Source of the DNA: Aeromicrobium sp.
Lineage (GTDB): Bacteria; Actinomycetota; Actinomycetes; Propionibacteriales; Nocardioidaceae
Direction of reading: 5' to 3'
DNA length: 64,000 nucleotides
NCBI GenBank assembly: GCA_008017265.1
Contig: SSHC01000018.1
Location: 1-64,000 of the forward strand
In this document: positions 19,846 to 29,048 of the stretch, piece by piece
Layout: the number at the start of each line of letters is the position of its first letter
Numbering within the stretch: position 1 is the first letter of the stretch
Made by a program: the position numbers and the translations under genes
The notes under the pieces: model-generated
The model's database searches: none
What the model saw: only the letters and a program-made list of their open reading frames with translations
Told to the model about the DNA's origin: nothing

Positions 19846-20714
19846 TGCTTCTTAACTCTCGTTCCGTGCATGCCAATCCAAACAGCGAAGCCGATGAGGC
19901 CACCGATACCGATGATCCACACGAACATGCCGTCAACAACGGGACCGAGTCCGCCGCCGCCAACGCCGCCATGGGTCGGTTGGTTTTGAACCTGCTTGAT
20001 GTAGGCGATGACCTGCAACTTCTCTTCTGGGGTGAGGACTTCCTCAGAGAACACAGGCATTTGCTGCGGACCAGTCAACATTGCTTCGTAAATGTGGATG
20101 GGTTCAACGCCCACGAGCGACGGTGCGTAGCGACCGTCCGGCAGAGCGCCACCTTGACCAGTGGAGTTGTGACATGCGGTGCAGTTCGTGCGGAAGAACT
20201 CACCACCGGCTGAGACGCCTTCTTTGTCAACGCTTTCCCAGTCGAGGTATTCATCCGACGGGCGCGATGGACCAGGTGCAAGCGAAGCAATGTACGCCGC
20301 GATCTGATCGATCTCTTCTTGCGAGTAATTGGGGGACTTCACCGGAACCTGTGGAGCCGTTTTTGCCATCGGCATGCGGCCCGTCTCCATTTGGAAACCA
20401 ACAGCGGCTGCTCCAACGCCGATGAGTGACGGGCCATAGTTGCCTGGCTTGCCATCGTGCTCGGCCTTCGTTTCAATGCCTTGGGCATTCAAACCGTGGC
20501 AACTCGCGCAGCCCACCAAAAACAGCTCGCGACCAGCTTCAATTTCGCTGGCAGAAGCCGACTCGGCAGTGGCTGGCTCTGGAGCAACCACAGAATAGAG
20601 AGCTCCGGCAAGGACCAACGCGAAGGCTATGACTAGTAGCCCCGCGATGGGATGCCGGCGTCTGGTCGACAGTTTCCGCACGGATGAACCTCGTTCCTCA
20701 ATATGATTTCTCAA
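19842..20714 (-). CDS. qcrC: Cytochrome bc1 complex diheme cytochrome c subunit
   Basis: Two CxxCH motifs (CASCH, CTACH) and C-terminal TM helix; 290 aa. Confidence 0.97.
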   Translation of the reverse strand: MRNHIEERGSSVRKLSTRRRHPIAGLLVIAFALVLAGALYSVVAPEPATAESASASEIEAGRELFLVGCASCHGLNAQGIETKAEHDGKPGNYGPSLIGVGAAAVGFQMETGRMPMAKTAPQVPVKSPNYSQEEIDQIAAYIASLAPGPSRPSDEYLDWESVDKEGVSAGGEFFRTNCTACHNSTGQGGALPDGRYAPSLVGVEPIHIYEAMLTGPQQMPVFSEEVLTPEEKLQVIAYIKQVQNQPTHGGVGGGGLGPVVDGMFVWIIGIGGLIGFAVWIGMHGTRVKKQ

Positions 20715-20765
20715 TAGCGTAGCGAAAACTACGCGTGAAGTTTTGTTAGTGGAATGTGAATGAAA

Positions 20766-21371
20766 TCAGCGAATGACGTAAATCGCAGCAAACAGTGCGA
20801 TCCATACAACGTCAACAAAGTGCCAGTAGTACGAAACCACGATGGCGGTCACCGCTTGCTCGTGCGTGAAACGGCGTGCCGCATAGGTGCGGCCGATCAC
20901 CACGAGGAACGCAATGAGGCCACCAATGACGTGGATGCCGTGGATACCGGTTGCCAAGTAGAAGAGGCTTCCGTAAACGGAACTTTGAAGCGTCAATCCA
21001 TGGTGCAAGAGTTCGGCATATTCGAACGCCTGGCCGCCGATAAAGATCGCGCCCATAACAAAGCTGATGATGAACCAAAGGCGCAAACGCTGCACGTCAC
21101 CTCGAGCAGCGGCGTTGACACCGAGCTGGCACGTCACCGAGGACAGCACAAGGATCAGCGTGTTGGTAAACGCAAAAGGGAAGTTCAATGCTTGCGTTTC
21201 TTGTTCCCACAAGTCGGGAACCACGCTGCGCACGGTGAAGTACGCAGCAAAAAGCGTCGCAAAGAACATGAGTTCGCTAGATAGCCAAACGATGGTTCCA
21301 ACCGTCACATAGGAAGGACGGCCTTCAACACCATGAAGCCGGGATGCAGGTATCGCAGAAGTAGTCGCCAC
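20766..21371 (-). CDS. ctaE: Cytochrome c oxidase subunit III
   Basis: [22 protein letters not shown] ... [16 protein letters not shown]; likely GTG start at 21371 ([14 protein letters not shown]), ORF extends to 21407. Confidence 0.94.
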   Translation of the reverse strand: MATTSAIPASRLHGVEGRPSYVTVGTIVWLSSELMFFATLFAAYFTVRSVVPDLWEQETQALNFPFAFTNTLILVLSSVTCQLGVNAAARGDVQRLRLWFIISFVMGAIFIGGQAFEYAELLHHGLTLQSSVYGSLFYLATGIHGIHVIGGLIAFLVVIGRTYAARRFTHEQAVTAIVVSYYWHFVDVVWIALFAAIYVIR

Positions 21372-21380
21372 GTGGCCATT

Positions 21381-21803
21381 ATGTACGATTCGAGTGTGAG
21401 TGAACACCAGACCCTTCGTGTCTTGCTTTATAGCGATGATTCCGATGTGCGCGAAACCGTTAAAAATTCACTGGGAAACCGCCCTCATCCGGACCTTCCC
21501 GCAGTCGAATTTATTGAATGTGCAACTGAACCAGTCGTGTGGCAGCACCTCGACTCCGGAACAATTGACGTCGCAATTCTTGATGGTGAGACCGCTCCAG
21601 CCGGTGGCATGGGCGTCGCGCGTCAGCTCAAGGACGAGGTCTACCAGGCTCCGCCGGTGCTACTCCTGACGGCGCGTCCACAGGACGCTTGGCTGGCGAC
21701 TTGGTCACGAGTCGAAGCAGTCGTGCCGCAACCGCTCGATCCGTTCCGGTTGGCAGACGTCTTTATCGACCTTGCGCAATCGGCTCTCGCTGCTAAGGGA
21801 TGA
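21381..21803 (+). CDS. Receiver-like (response-regulator-type) single-domain protein
   Basis: [21 protein letters not shown] ... [23 protein letters not shown] ... [18 protein letters not shown]: CheY-like pattern. Start 21381 or 21396. Confidence 0.7.
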   Translation: MYDSSVSEHQTLRVLLYSDDSDVRETVKNSLGNRPHPDLPAVEFIECATEPVVWQHLDSGTIDVAILDGETAPAGGMGVARQLKDEVYQAPPVLLLTARPQDAWLATWSRVEAVVPQPLDPFRLADVFIDLAQSALAAKG

Positions 21804-22831
21804 GCCAGTCGTGGGCTAACGCCTTAACCAGCTTGGTAAACGGCGAAGATCTCTCGCCAGAAACCACCCGCTGGGTGATGGAAGAAATGCTGTCAGGGAA
21901 CGCGACCCCGGCCCAGATCGCCGGCTTCGTTGTCGGTTTGCGAGCCAAGGGCGAATCCCTCGACGAAGTTCAAACGTTGGCCGATGTCATGTACGAGTTC
22001 GCTGCCCCTTTCAACGTGGCAGGACGGGTCGTCGACATCGTGGGCACCGGTGGTGACCGCGCCAATACGGTCAACATCTCGACGATGTCGGCGATCGTGA
22101 TTGCTGGGGCGGGCGTGCCAGTTGTCAAACACGGCAACCGAGCCGCCTCGAGCGCATCGGGTTCAGCAGACGTACTCGAAGCCCTCGGCGTGAGACTCGA
22201 TGTCCCGATCCAGAGCCTTGGCCGCGTGGTCGAAGAAGCAGGCATCACGTTCTGTTTTGCGCCCATGTTTCATGCTTCATTCCGGCACGTAGGAGCCCCT
22301 CGCCGCGAACTCGGTATTCCCACAGTCTTCAACTTCCTCGGACCGCTCACCAATCCAGCACGGCCAGCAGCGTCGGCCGTGGGCTGTGCCGATGCTCGCA
22401 TGGCACCGCTCATGGCGGGAGTTTTGAGTCGGCAGGGTGTCGATGCGTGGGTTTTCCGTGGCGATGACGGCCTCGACGAAATCACAACCTCCACCACAAC
22501 GACACTGTGGCTAAGCAGCGACGGCGCGGTGCGTGAGTTTACGCTCGACCCAGCCGACGTGGGCATCGAGTATTCGCCTATCGAAATGCTCGTTGGTGGC
22601 GACGCGGCGCATAACGCGGACGTTGTGCGTGCCGTCTTGGCAGGCGAGCAGTCTCCCGTCCGTGATGCCGTTCTCATGAATGCCGGTGCAGCGCTCGCTG
22701 CGCACGATCAATTCGAGGGGAGCATCACTGAACAGTGGGTCCAAGGCATTGAGCGCGCTCGCACGTCAATTGATTCCGGCGCTGCGCTTGAGACACTGGC
22801 GACTTGGGTTCGGGTCACAAACTCCCTGTGA
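21800..22831 (+). CDS. trpD: Anthranilate phosphoribosyltransferase
   Basis: DIVGTGGDRANTVNISTMSAIVIAGAGVPVVKHGNRAASSASGSADVLEALG. Confidence 0.97.
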   Translation: MSQSWANALTSLVNGEDLSPETTRWVMEEMLSGNATPAQIAGFVVGLRAKGESLDEVQTLADVMYEFAAPFNVAGRVVDIVGTGGDRANTVNISTMSAIVIAGAGVPVVKHGNRAASSASGSADVLEALGVRLDVPIQSLGRVVEEAGITFCFAPMFHASFRHVGAPRRELGIPTVFNFLGPLTNPARPAASAVGCADARMAPLMAGVLSRQGVDAWVFRGDDGLDEITTSTTTTLWLSSDGAVREFTLDPADVGIEYSPIEMLVGGDAAHNADVVRAVLAGEQSPVRDAVLMNAGAALAAHDQFEGSITEQWVQGIERARTSIDSGAALETLATWVRVTNSL

Positions 22832-22867
22832 CCCAGTTCGACTGTTGCCGCGCGGTCTGGTTGAGCA

Positions 22868-23146
22868 TTAGTCCAGGCCAATGCTGAAGGCATCCTCTAG
22901 ATCGTGGCTGCTGTACGCACGGAAGGCGATCTGTGTTGTGGTTGCGGTTACGCCAGAAACCTTGTTGATCTGATCGGCAACGACGTCGGCGATCTGTTCG
23001 TGCGTACGCACTCGAACCATCGCGATGAGGTCGTGGTCTCCCGTGACGGAATAAACCTCGCTTACTCCGTTGATGTCTGCGATGGCTTGAGCAGCTTCGG
23101 AAATCTGAGAAACGTGTGTCTCAATAAAGACGATTGCGGTGATCAC
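22868..23146 (-). CDS. Lrp/AsnC ligand-binding (RAM) domain-only protein
   Basis: 92 aa, AIADINGVSEVYSVTGDHDLIAMVRVRTHEQIADVV; no HTH. Confidence 0.85.
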   Translation of the reverse strand: MITAIVFIETHVSQISEAAQAIADINGVSEVYSVTGDHDLIAMVRVRTHEQIADVVADQINKVSGVTATTTQIAFRAYSSHDLEDAFSIGLD

Positions 23147-24834
23147 GCATCAAGACTAGCGAGATGATCGTCCCAACTGAAGCGATCGAGGTAGCGAGCA
23201 GCCATCGTGGCGGGCCAAACCCATGATCCGCGAATCAAACGAACCCCGTCAGATTCAAGCCAGCGTGCAATGATTTCGGTTTCTTCGACGAGCGCAGCAG
23301 GGGCTGGGCCAAAACCTGGTTCAACGGTCTCAGCGAGCGCGACTAGTTGACTTAGCCAGAGCTCGGGGTCTGAGTCGCGACCGAGGAAACCGGCAGTCGC
23401 TAGCCGACCAAAACGGATGACGTGAACGTTCCAGCCGGCGTCGGTAGGTTCGCTGGCGATGATTTCTGGTTCCTGCGTGATCGCGCGCAACCGTTGTGTT
23501 CGCGAAATTGCCCGCAACAATGTGTGAGTGCGATCGCGAATGGACGCAGCCTCTTCGAAACGTTCCATCGCCGACAAGTCCTGCATGCGTTGGTGTTGAC
23601 GGGCAACGAGGTCTTGCGGGTCACGAGTCAGTACGCCGCGGACGGCGTGGACCTCGGACGAATACTCGACCGTGGTCGTTGAGCCGTCGCAGGGGGAGAG
23701 GCAGCGTCCCATCTCGGCCAAAATGCAGGAGGGCACTTGTGGGTTGATTGGCAACCGTTGTGTGCATTGGCGAAGTTGGGTGGACTCGAAAAGAATCTCG
23801 CGGGCAGCATCCGCGGCTCGGCGTGAACCGAACGGGCCAATGTAGTCGGCGTCGTCATCCTGGACCGATTTGACGATCGTGAGGCGCGGCCATGGTTCGT
23901 TCGTCAGTTTGAGCCAGTTGGCCTTTTCGGCATTCTTGGAACGTTGGTTAAAGGCGGGGCGATGACGCACGATGAGACGCAATTCGCGTACGGCGGCTTC
24001 AACGCCAGTGGCGCAGACAATAGTTTCGATGCGCTGCGCCATGGCGATCATCTGGTTCATTTTCGAGCGTGTTTCGGCAGCCGTGAAGTATGAACGAACG
24101 CGTGACCGCAAGTTCTTGGACGTGCCAACGTACAAAATCTCATCGTTGGCGTCGCGGAATAGATAAACGCCGGGTGCCGCAGGTACTCCGTCGGCGAGGT
24201 GCTTTTTACGACGTTGTTGTTCAGTGACTTTTGCTGTAAACGTGGTCAAGTCATCGAGCGTCGAGATGCCGCGAGGCCCAAGGCGTTCGAAGATTGCATG
24301 CAGCACGTCAACCGTGGCACGCGCATCGGTTAGTGCGCGGTGGTCAGGCGAAACAGTGGATAGTTTCGCTGCGAGGCTCGCCAGCTTGACGTTGGGGAAC
24401 TCGTCTCGGGTGAACGTCTTGCGGGCAAGCGTGGCAGTGTCAACGACAGCATTTCCGGGCCACGGTATGTCGAGGTCGCGGGCGTTGTGTTTGAGGAAGC
24501 CGATATCGAACGGAGCATTGTGGGCAACCAAGACCGTGTCGTGGGCGAATTCAAGAAAGGCCGGCAGCACGGACTCAATTCGTGGCGCGCCGGCAACCAT
24601 CTGATCCGTAATACCGGTGAGTACCGAGATGAACCCGGGGATGGGAATCTGCGGATCGACGAGGGACTGAAACTCGCCGATGACTTCACCGCCGCGAACT
24701 TTGACCGCCCCGAATTCGGTGATGCGCGCGCCCTTGGCTGGACTGCCGCCAGTGGTCTCGAGGTCGACAACGACCCACGTGACGTCCTGGAGTGGGACGC
24801 CTAGATCGTCGAACGACAACTGGCCAGAGTTCAT
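23143..24834 (-). CDS. DEDDh exonuclease fused to GIY-YIG/UvrC-like N-terminal region
   Basis: VVVDLETTGGSPAKGARITEFGAV (ExoI), HRALTDARATVDVL (ExoIII), then GVYLFRDANDEILYVGTSKNLRSRVRSYF (GIY-YIG). ATG at 24834 in a longer ORF from 24864. Confidence 0.9.
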   Translation of the reverse strand: MNSGQLSFDDLGVPLQDVTWVVVDLETTGGSPAKGARITEFGAVKVRGGEVIGEFQSLVDPQIPIPGFISVLTGITDQMVAGAPRIESVLPAFLEFAHDTVLVAHNAPFDIGFLKHNARDLDIPWPGNAVVDTATLARKTFTRDEFPNVKLASLAAKLSTVSPDHRALTDARATVDVLHAIFERLGPRGISTLDDLTTFTAKVTEQQRRKKHLADGVPAAPGVYLFRDANDEILYVGTSKNLRSRVRSYFTAAETRSKMNQMIAMAQRIETIVCATGVEAAVRELRLIVRHRPAFNQRSKNAEKANWLKLTNEPWPRLTIVKSVQDDDADYIGPFGSRRAADAAREILFESTQLRQCTQRLPINPQVPSCILAEMGRCLSPCDGSTTTVEYSSEVHAVRGVLTRDPQDLVARQHQRMQDLSAMERFEEAASIRDRTHTLLRAISRTQRLRAITQEPEIIASEPTDAGWNVHVIRFGRLATAGFLGRDSDPELWLSQLVALAETVEPGFGPAPAALVEETEIIARWLESDGVRLIRGSWVWPATMAARYLDRFSWDDHLASLDA

Positions 24835-24960
24835 GTAGACAACCGTAGGCGGTGGTACCGACAAAACACATTGCTGAGCCGCTATCGGATTGTGGACCGC
24901 GGACTGCGGGCTGTGAGTTGTCGAGCAAAAGTGTCAGTGTCGGGATTTATGTTGCATCCA

Positions 24961-25220
24961 TGAGCCAAAAAGATTCAGTGGTTGTCGATTGCGGAGACTG
25001 CCTCGTGCGAAGCGAAGCATCGTGCCGTGATTGCGTCGTGACTGTGCTTCTGGGGATGCCGAGCACGGCACCAAGCTTTGATCAAGAGGAACTCTCAGCT
25101 CTCGCCGCTTTGGCGGATGCTGACCTCATTCCTCCTTTACGACTAGTTGTGGCTACCGAAACGAGCCATGAGGGAATGAGACATAGATCACAAAACGATC
25201 ATTTTCCGAATGTCGTTTGA
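24961..25220 (+). CDS. Small Cys-motif hypothetical protein (86 aa)
   Basis: MSQKDSVVVDCGDCLVRSEASCRDCVVTVLLGMPS: CxxC...CxxC pattern; ATG at 24961. Confidence 0.65.
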
Positions 25221-25255
25221 ACCTCAACCTACTGATGAGTAGACTGTTGTCTTGT

Positions 25256-25430
25256 GTCCGCTTGGTGCATCGTTCTACCAGAACGATCGGGCGGACGCCG
25301 CTGAGTCGCGAAGCCGCAAGGCCTAGCGAGCCGGGGAACCAAAGAAACCTGGGGTGAATTAGCCGCACTGTGGCTATAGGGCATTCTCGGCCCGAACCCG
25401 ACAGCTCACCTGGTAAGCGTCGAGGAATTC
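25256..25430 (+). ncRNA. ydaO/yuaA-type (c-di-AMP) riboswitch
   Basis: Conserved blocks GAGCCGGGGAACCAAAG, CCTGGGGTGAATTAGCCGC, TATAGGGCATTCTCGGCCCGAACCCGACAGCTCACCTGGTAAGCGTCGAGG directly upstream of an NlpC/P60 gene, the classic genomic context. Boundaries approximate. Confidence 0.93.
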
Positions 25431-25445
25431 AGGAGAAGTTGAGTT

Positions 25446-26414
25446 TTGCGTAAGAACGCCATATCAACTCGCAGTTTTGCTGCACTCGGTGGCGCATTAG
25501 CGCTGACGGCAAGCCTTTTTGTTGTCGCACCGGTGAGTGCGGAACCAGAAGTAACGCGTAAAGACGTTGAAGACGCCTATCACCGTGCCGAAGATGCCAA
25601 TGAACGTGTCAACGGATTGGTAGCTGATCAGCAGCGCTTGAAGCGTCGAGTCAAGGAAGCGAGTGCCGAAATCGCGGCGCTGACGCGCGTGTACAACGTG
25701 CAACGCGACGAACTTGGCTCCGCTATCGTGCAACAGCACCTCGAGCAACCTCTGGGCCCCACCGTGAGTTTGCTGTCGAGTTCAGACTCCTCGGCTTTCA
25801 TTGAAGGTTTGAGCGCCATCGACGCACTCAACACGAATCGTGCTGACGCGTTGGAATCTTTCGATAAAACACGCGTGTCCCTAGAAAAGCGTCGTGACCA
25901 ACTCGCGAAGCACCAAGCAGAGTTGAAGAAGGCGAAGAAGAAGGCCGACAAAGAGCGCGCCACCATGCTCAAGGAGTTCCGCAAGGCTCAGGCCGACTTC
26001 GAGCGCCTCAACCCGCAAATTCAGGCCGCCATGAATGAAGGCGACTACACGCCGATTGAAAACGCTGGCAGCGGGGCTGCCAAGCAGGCGATCGCGTTCG
26101 CGATGAAGCAACTCGGCGACCCATACGTTTACGGCGCTACGGGTCCCAACAAGTGGGACTGTTCGGGACTCGTGCTGAGGGCCTACGGATCGGCTGGCGT
26201 GTCCTTGCCGCGAACGGCTCGTCAACAGGTCGGCGCTACCCGCAGGATTTCGCGTTCGGAATTGCGCCCCGGCGACTTAGTGGCGTATTCGGGCCTCGGT
26301 CACATCGGCATTTATCTTGGGAACGGCAAAGTAGTGCACGCACCGCGTCCTGGTAAGCGCGTCGAAATCATGGGCCTCAACGGCTACTCGGTATTCACTC
26401 GCGTCGGCGGCTGA
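25446..26414 (+). CDS. NlpC/P60 family cell-wall endopeptidase with coiled-coil N-terminal region (RipC-like)
   Basis: Signal peptide, coiled coil, catalytic DCSGLV ... GHIGIYLGNGKVVHAPRPG. TTG start. Confidence 0.93.
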   Translation: MRKNAISTRSFAALGGALALTASLFVVAPVSAEPEVTRKDVEDAYHRAEDANERVNGLVADQQRLKRRVKEASAEIAALTRVYNVQRDELGSAIVQQHLEQPLGPTVSLLSSSDSSAFIEGLSAIDALNTNRADALESFDKTRVSLEKRRDQLAKHQAELKKAKKKADKERATMLKEFRKAQADFERLNPQIQAAMNEGDYTPIENAGSGAAKQAIAFAMKQLGDPYVYGATGPNKWDCSGLVLRAYGSAGVSLPRTARQQVGATRRISRSELRPGDLVAYSGLGHIGIYLGNGKVVHAPRPGKRVEIMGLNGYSVFTRVGG

Positions 26415-26449
26415 GTTTTTAAACGATCGAGTTACCGCGAAACAAACTG

Positions 26450-26493
26450 AAACGAGAGGGCGACTGGTTTACACACCAGCCGCCCTCTCGTTT
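26450..26493. terminator. Bidirectional hairpin terminator
   Basis: AAACGAGAGGGCG-ACTGGTttacacACCAG-CCGCCCTCTCGTTT between convergent genes. Confidence 0.88.
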
Positions 26494-26520
26494 ATGTGTT
26501 CTATGTATGTGCGGGACTAC

Positions 26521-28260
26521 CTATCGGACGTAGATGCTTTCCACTGTGTCGTGCCAATCGCGCAAGATGGCTTGGCGTCGCACTTTGAGTGAAGGCGTCA
26601 GGTAGCCGTTTCGCTCAGTCCAATCGCCTGGCAGGATGACGAACTTGCGGATGGATTCGGCCTGCGACACTTGAGCGTTAGCCTCATCAACGACACCCTG
26701 AATTGCGTTGAAGAGTTCTGGGTCGTCCAGGCTGCCTTCCCACGCTTCGGTATCAATAGTGATGAGCGCGGAAACGAATGGGCGCCCCTCGCCGACTACG
26801 ACACATTGGCTCACGTACTTGTGCGCTCGAATAGGATCTTCGAGTTGAGCAGGTGAAACATTCTTGCCACCAGCAGTGATGATTACTTCCTTCTTGCGGC
26901 CAGTGATCGTCACGAAGCCGTCGTCGTCGATTTCGCCTAAGTCGCCGGTGGAAAGCCAGCCGTCAGGACTCAAGACGTCACTCGTCGCGTCGGGTTGCTT
27001 CAAATATCCCTTAAACAATTGCGGTCCACGAAACTCGAGTTCGCCGAACTCAGTCAAGCGGACTTCCATACCCGGGAATGGTTTGCCCACGGTCCCCATG
27101 CGCTGTTCTTCGAGCGTGTTGACGCAGACCGGCGCTGTAGTTTCGGTCATCCCGTACCCTTCGAGCACGTTGATGCCGAGACCGCGATAGAAGTGTCCGA
27201 GTCGTTCTCCTAGTGGTGCCCCGCCCGAAATCGCTACTTGGACGTTTCCGCCGAGCGCCTCTCGGATGGGGGAGTAGACGGACTTTTCAAAAATCGCGTG
27301 CTTCGCGCGCAGTGGCAAAGATGGGGACTTACCTTGTTCGATTGCTCGGCTCCAAGCGATGGCAGTACGAGCAGCGCTATCAAAAACTCTGCCCTTGCCG
27401 TCAGACCATGCTTTCGTGCTCGCAGTGTTGAAAACCTTCTCGAAAACGCGAGGCACCGCCAAGAAATAAGTTGGCTTGAAGCTTCCGAGGTCTTCAAGCA
27501 GGTTCTGGATGTCAGGCGAATGGCCGAGAACGGCGCCGAATCTGATGGTGCCGAACTGGATGATGCGAGCAAAAACGTGGCCCAGCGGCAAGAAAAGCAC
27601 GGTCGAAGCGTCTTCGGCCGCGAATAGCTCTGGGAGCATATGTTGCGCCCCGGCGAGGGAAGTGCGGAAGTTGCCGTGGGTGAGGATGCAGCCCTTCGGC
27701 CTGCCGTACGTGCCGGAGGTATAGATGATGGAAGCGATCGTTTCGCTCGTGAGATCGGCACGCAGTGCTTCTACCTCCGCATCCGGAATATCTCGTCCTG
27801 ATGCCGAAAGTTCCGCTAAGACAGACGTGATTGGGGCGACATGTGTCAACTGGGGGACAGCCGCACGGATACTCTCGATGTTGGAAAGGTGAAGGTCGCT
27901 TTCGTAGAAAATGTGGGTCGCTTCAGAATCGCTCAGGATCCACTCGATTTGTGATGCTGAAGATGTTTGGTAGATCGGGACGGTCGCGGCACCGATCCAC
28001 AACGTGGCGTAGTCCAGAACAGTCCATTCGTATCGGGTCTTAGCCAAGATCGCGACACCCGAGCCAGGGCGCACGCCAGAAGCAAGAAGCCCCCTCGCGG
28101 TTTCCACAATATGAGCATGGAATTGCGCGAGTGTGACGTCTATCCACTCGTTACCTTGGCGCCTGCGAAGCGCAACCGACGTGCCGTGTTCACCGAGGCG
28201 ATCGAGAATGTCTAGGCTGATATTGCTCGAGTCCACGTGTGCGGGTGTGTTAGTGCTCAC
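26521..28260 (-). CDS. Long-chain fatty-acid--CoA ligase (AMP-binding)
   Basis: SIIYTSGTYGRPKGCILTHGN, GYGMTETTAPVC, DGWLSTGDLGEIDDDGFVTITGRKKEVIITAGGKNVSP; FadD15-like. Confidence 0.95.
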   Translation of the reverse strand: MSTNTPAHVDSSNISLDILDRLGEHGTSVALRRRQGNEWIDVTLAQFHAHIVETARGLLASGVRPGSGVAILAKTRYEWTVLDYATLWIGAATVPIYQTSSASQIEWILSDSEATHIFYESDLHLSNIESIRAAVPQLTHVAPITSVLAELSASGRDIPDAEVEALRADLTSETIASIIYTSGTYGRPKGCILTHGNFRTSLAGAQHMLPELFAAEDASTVLFLPLGHVFARIIQFGTIRFGAVLGHSPDIQNLLEDLGSFKPTYFLAVPRVFEKVFNTASTKAWSDGKGRVFDSAARTAIAWSRAIEQGKSPSLPLRAKHAIFEKSVYSPIREALGGNVQVAISGGAPLGERLGHFYRGLGINVLEGYGMTETTAPVCVNTLEEQRMGTVGKPFPGMEVRLTEFGELEFRGPQLFKGYLKQPDATSDVLSPDGWLSTGDLGEIDDDGFVTITGRKKEVIITAGGKNVSPAQLEDPIRAHKYVSQCVVVGEGRPFVSALITIDTEAWEGSLDDPELFNAIQGVVDEANAQVSQAESIRKFVILPGDWTERNGYLTPSLKVRRQAILRDWHDTVESIYVR

Positions 28261-28341
28261 AAGAGCACCGTACTAGTATTTCGCGTTTGACTCAGGTAAG
28301 TAGATATTCTTGTTACCAAGTCGAAACACTAGGAGTGTCAC

Positions 28342-28785
28342 ATGGCGCGTACGGTCAGCGATATCGTGATCGACGCGACCGAACCCAAAATCATGGAAAC
28401 TGTCTGTGATTTCGAGAAATATCCTGCTTGGGCCACGGGAATGACGGTCAGTGAAATCGTCGCGCGCGACGACGAAGGTCGCGCCAAAGATCTGCGCTTC
28501 GTATTGGACTCACCGCCGATCAGGGACACGTTTGTCTTGCGTTATGACTACAGCGACCCGCACCGGCTGACTTGGAGCCTTGTTTCTGACCAGGCAGTCA
28601 TTCTTCAAGCGATGGATGGCGTGTATGCCCTCGACGCAATTACGCCTAACCAGACGCGCGTGACATACCAGCTCTATGTCGATCTGAAAATCCCGATTCT
28701 AGGAATGCTCAAGAGAAAAGCAGAAAAAGTGATCGTGGATACTGCGCTCAAGGGACTCAAGAGTTACGTAGAAGCGGGCGCTTGA
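28342..28785 (+). CDS. SRPBCC family protein (polyketide cyclase/dehydrase-like)
   Basis: 147 aa; IVIDATEPKIMETVCDFEKYPAWA ... TRVTYQLYVDLKIPILGMLKRKAEKVI. Confidence 0.85.
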   Translation: MARTVSDIVIDATEPKIMETVCDFEKYPAWATGMTVSEIVARDDEGRAKDLRFVLDSPPIRDTFVLRYDYSDPHRLTWSLVSDQAVILQAMDGVYALDAITPNQTRVTYQLYVDLKIPILGMLKRKAEKVIVDTALKGLKSYVEAGA

Positions 28786-29048
28786 TGAACGAAGATAGCC
28801 ATGTCGGGTCTCTCGCAGAAGAGACGATGCGACTTTTTGCTGCGCTGGGCACCAGTACAGTCCAAGGAGATGCCTCCGGCCACGAGGGAGCCAACTGCCC
28901 ACACGGCTGGTGTCCGGTCTGTAAAATTTTCGAGTTTGTGACGTCGAACCCGGCTGTTGTTGACGAGGCGAGCGAAGCGTTGGCGAAAGTGACAGGAGCA
29001 GTAATGGAACTGATCAAGGTACTGCACCCGGATATGACGCATGAGTGA
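28785..29048 (+). CDS. Small CxxxxCxxC protein of conserved actinobacterial type
   Basis: GANCPHGWCPVCKIFEFV motif; overlaps flanking genes (translational coupling). Confidence 0.65.
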   Translation: MNEDSHVGSLAEETMRLFAALGTSTVQGDASGHEGANCPHGWCPVCKIFEFVTSNPAVVDEASEALAKVTGAVMELIKVLHPDMTHE

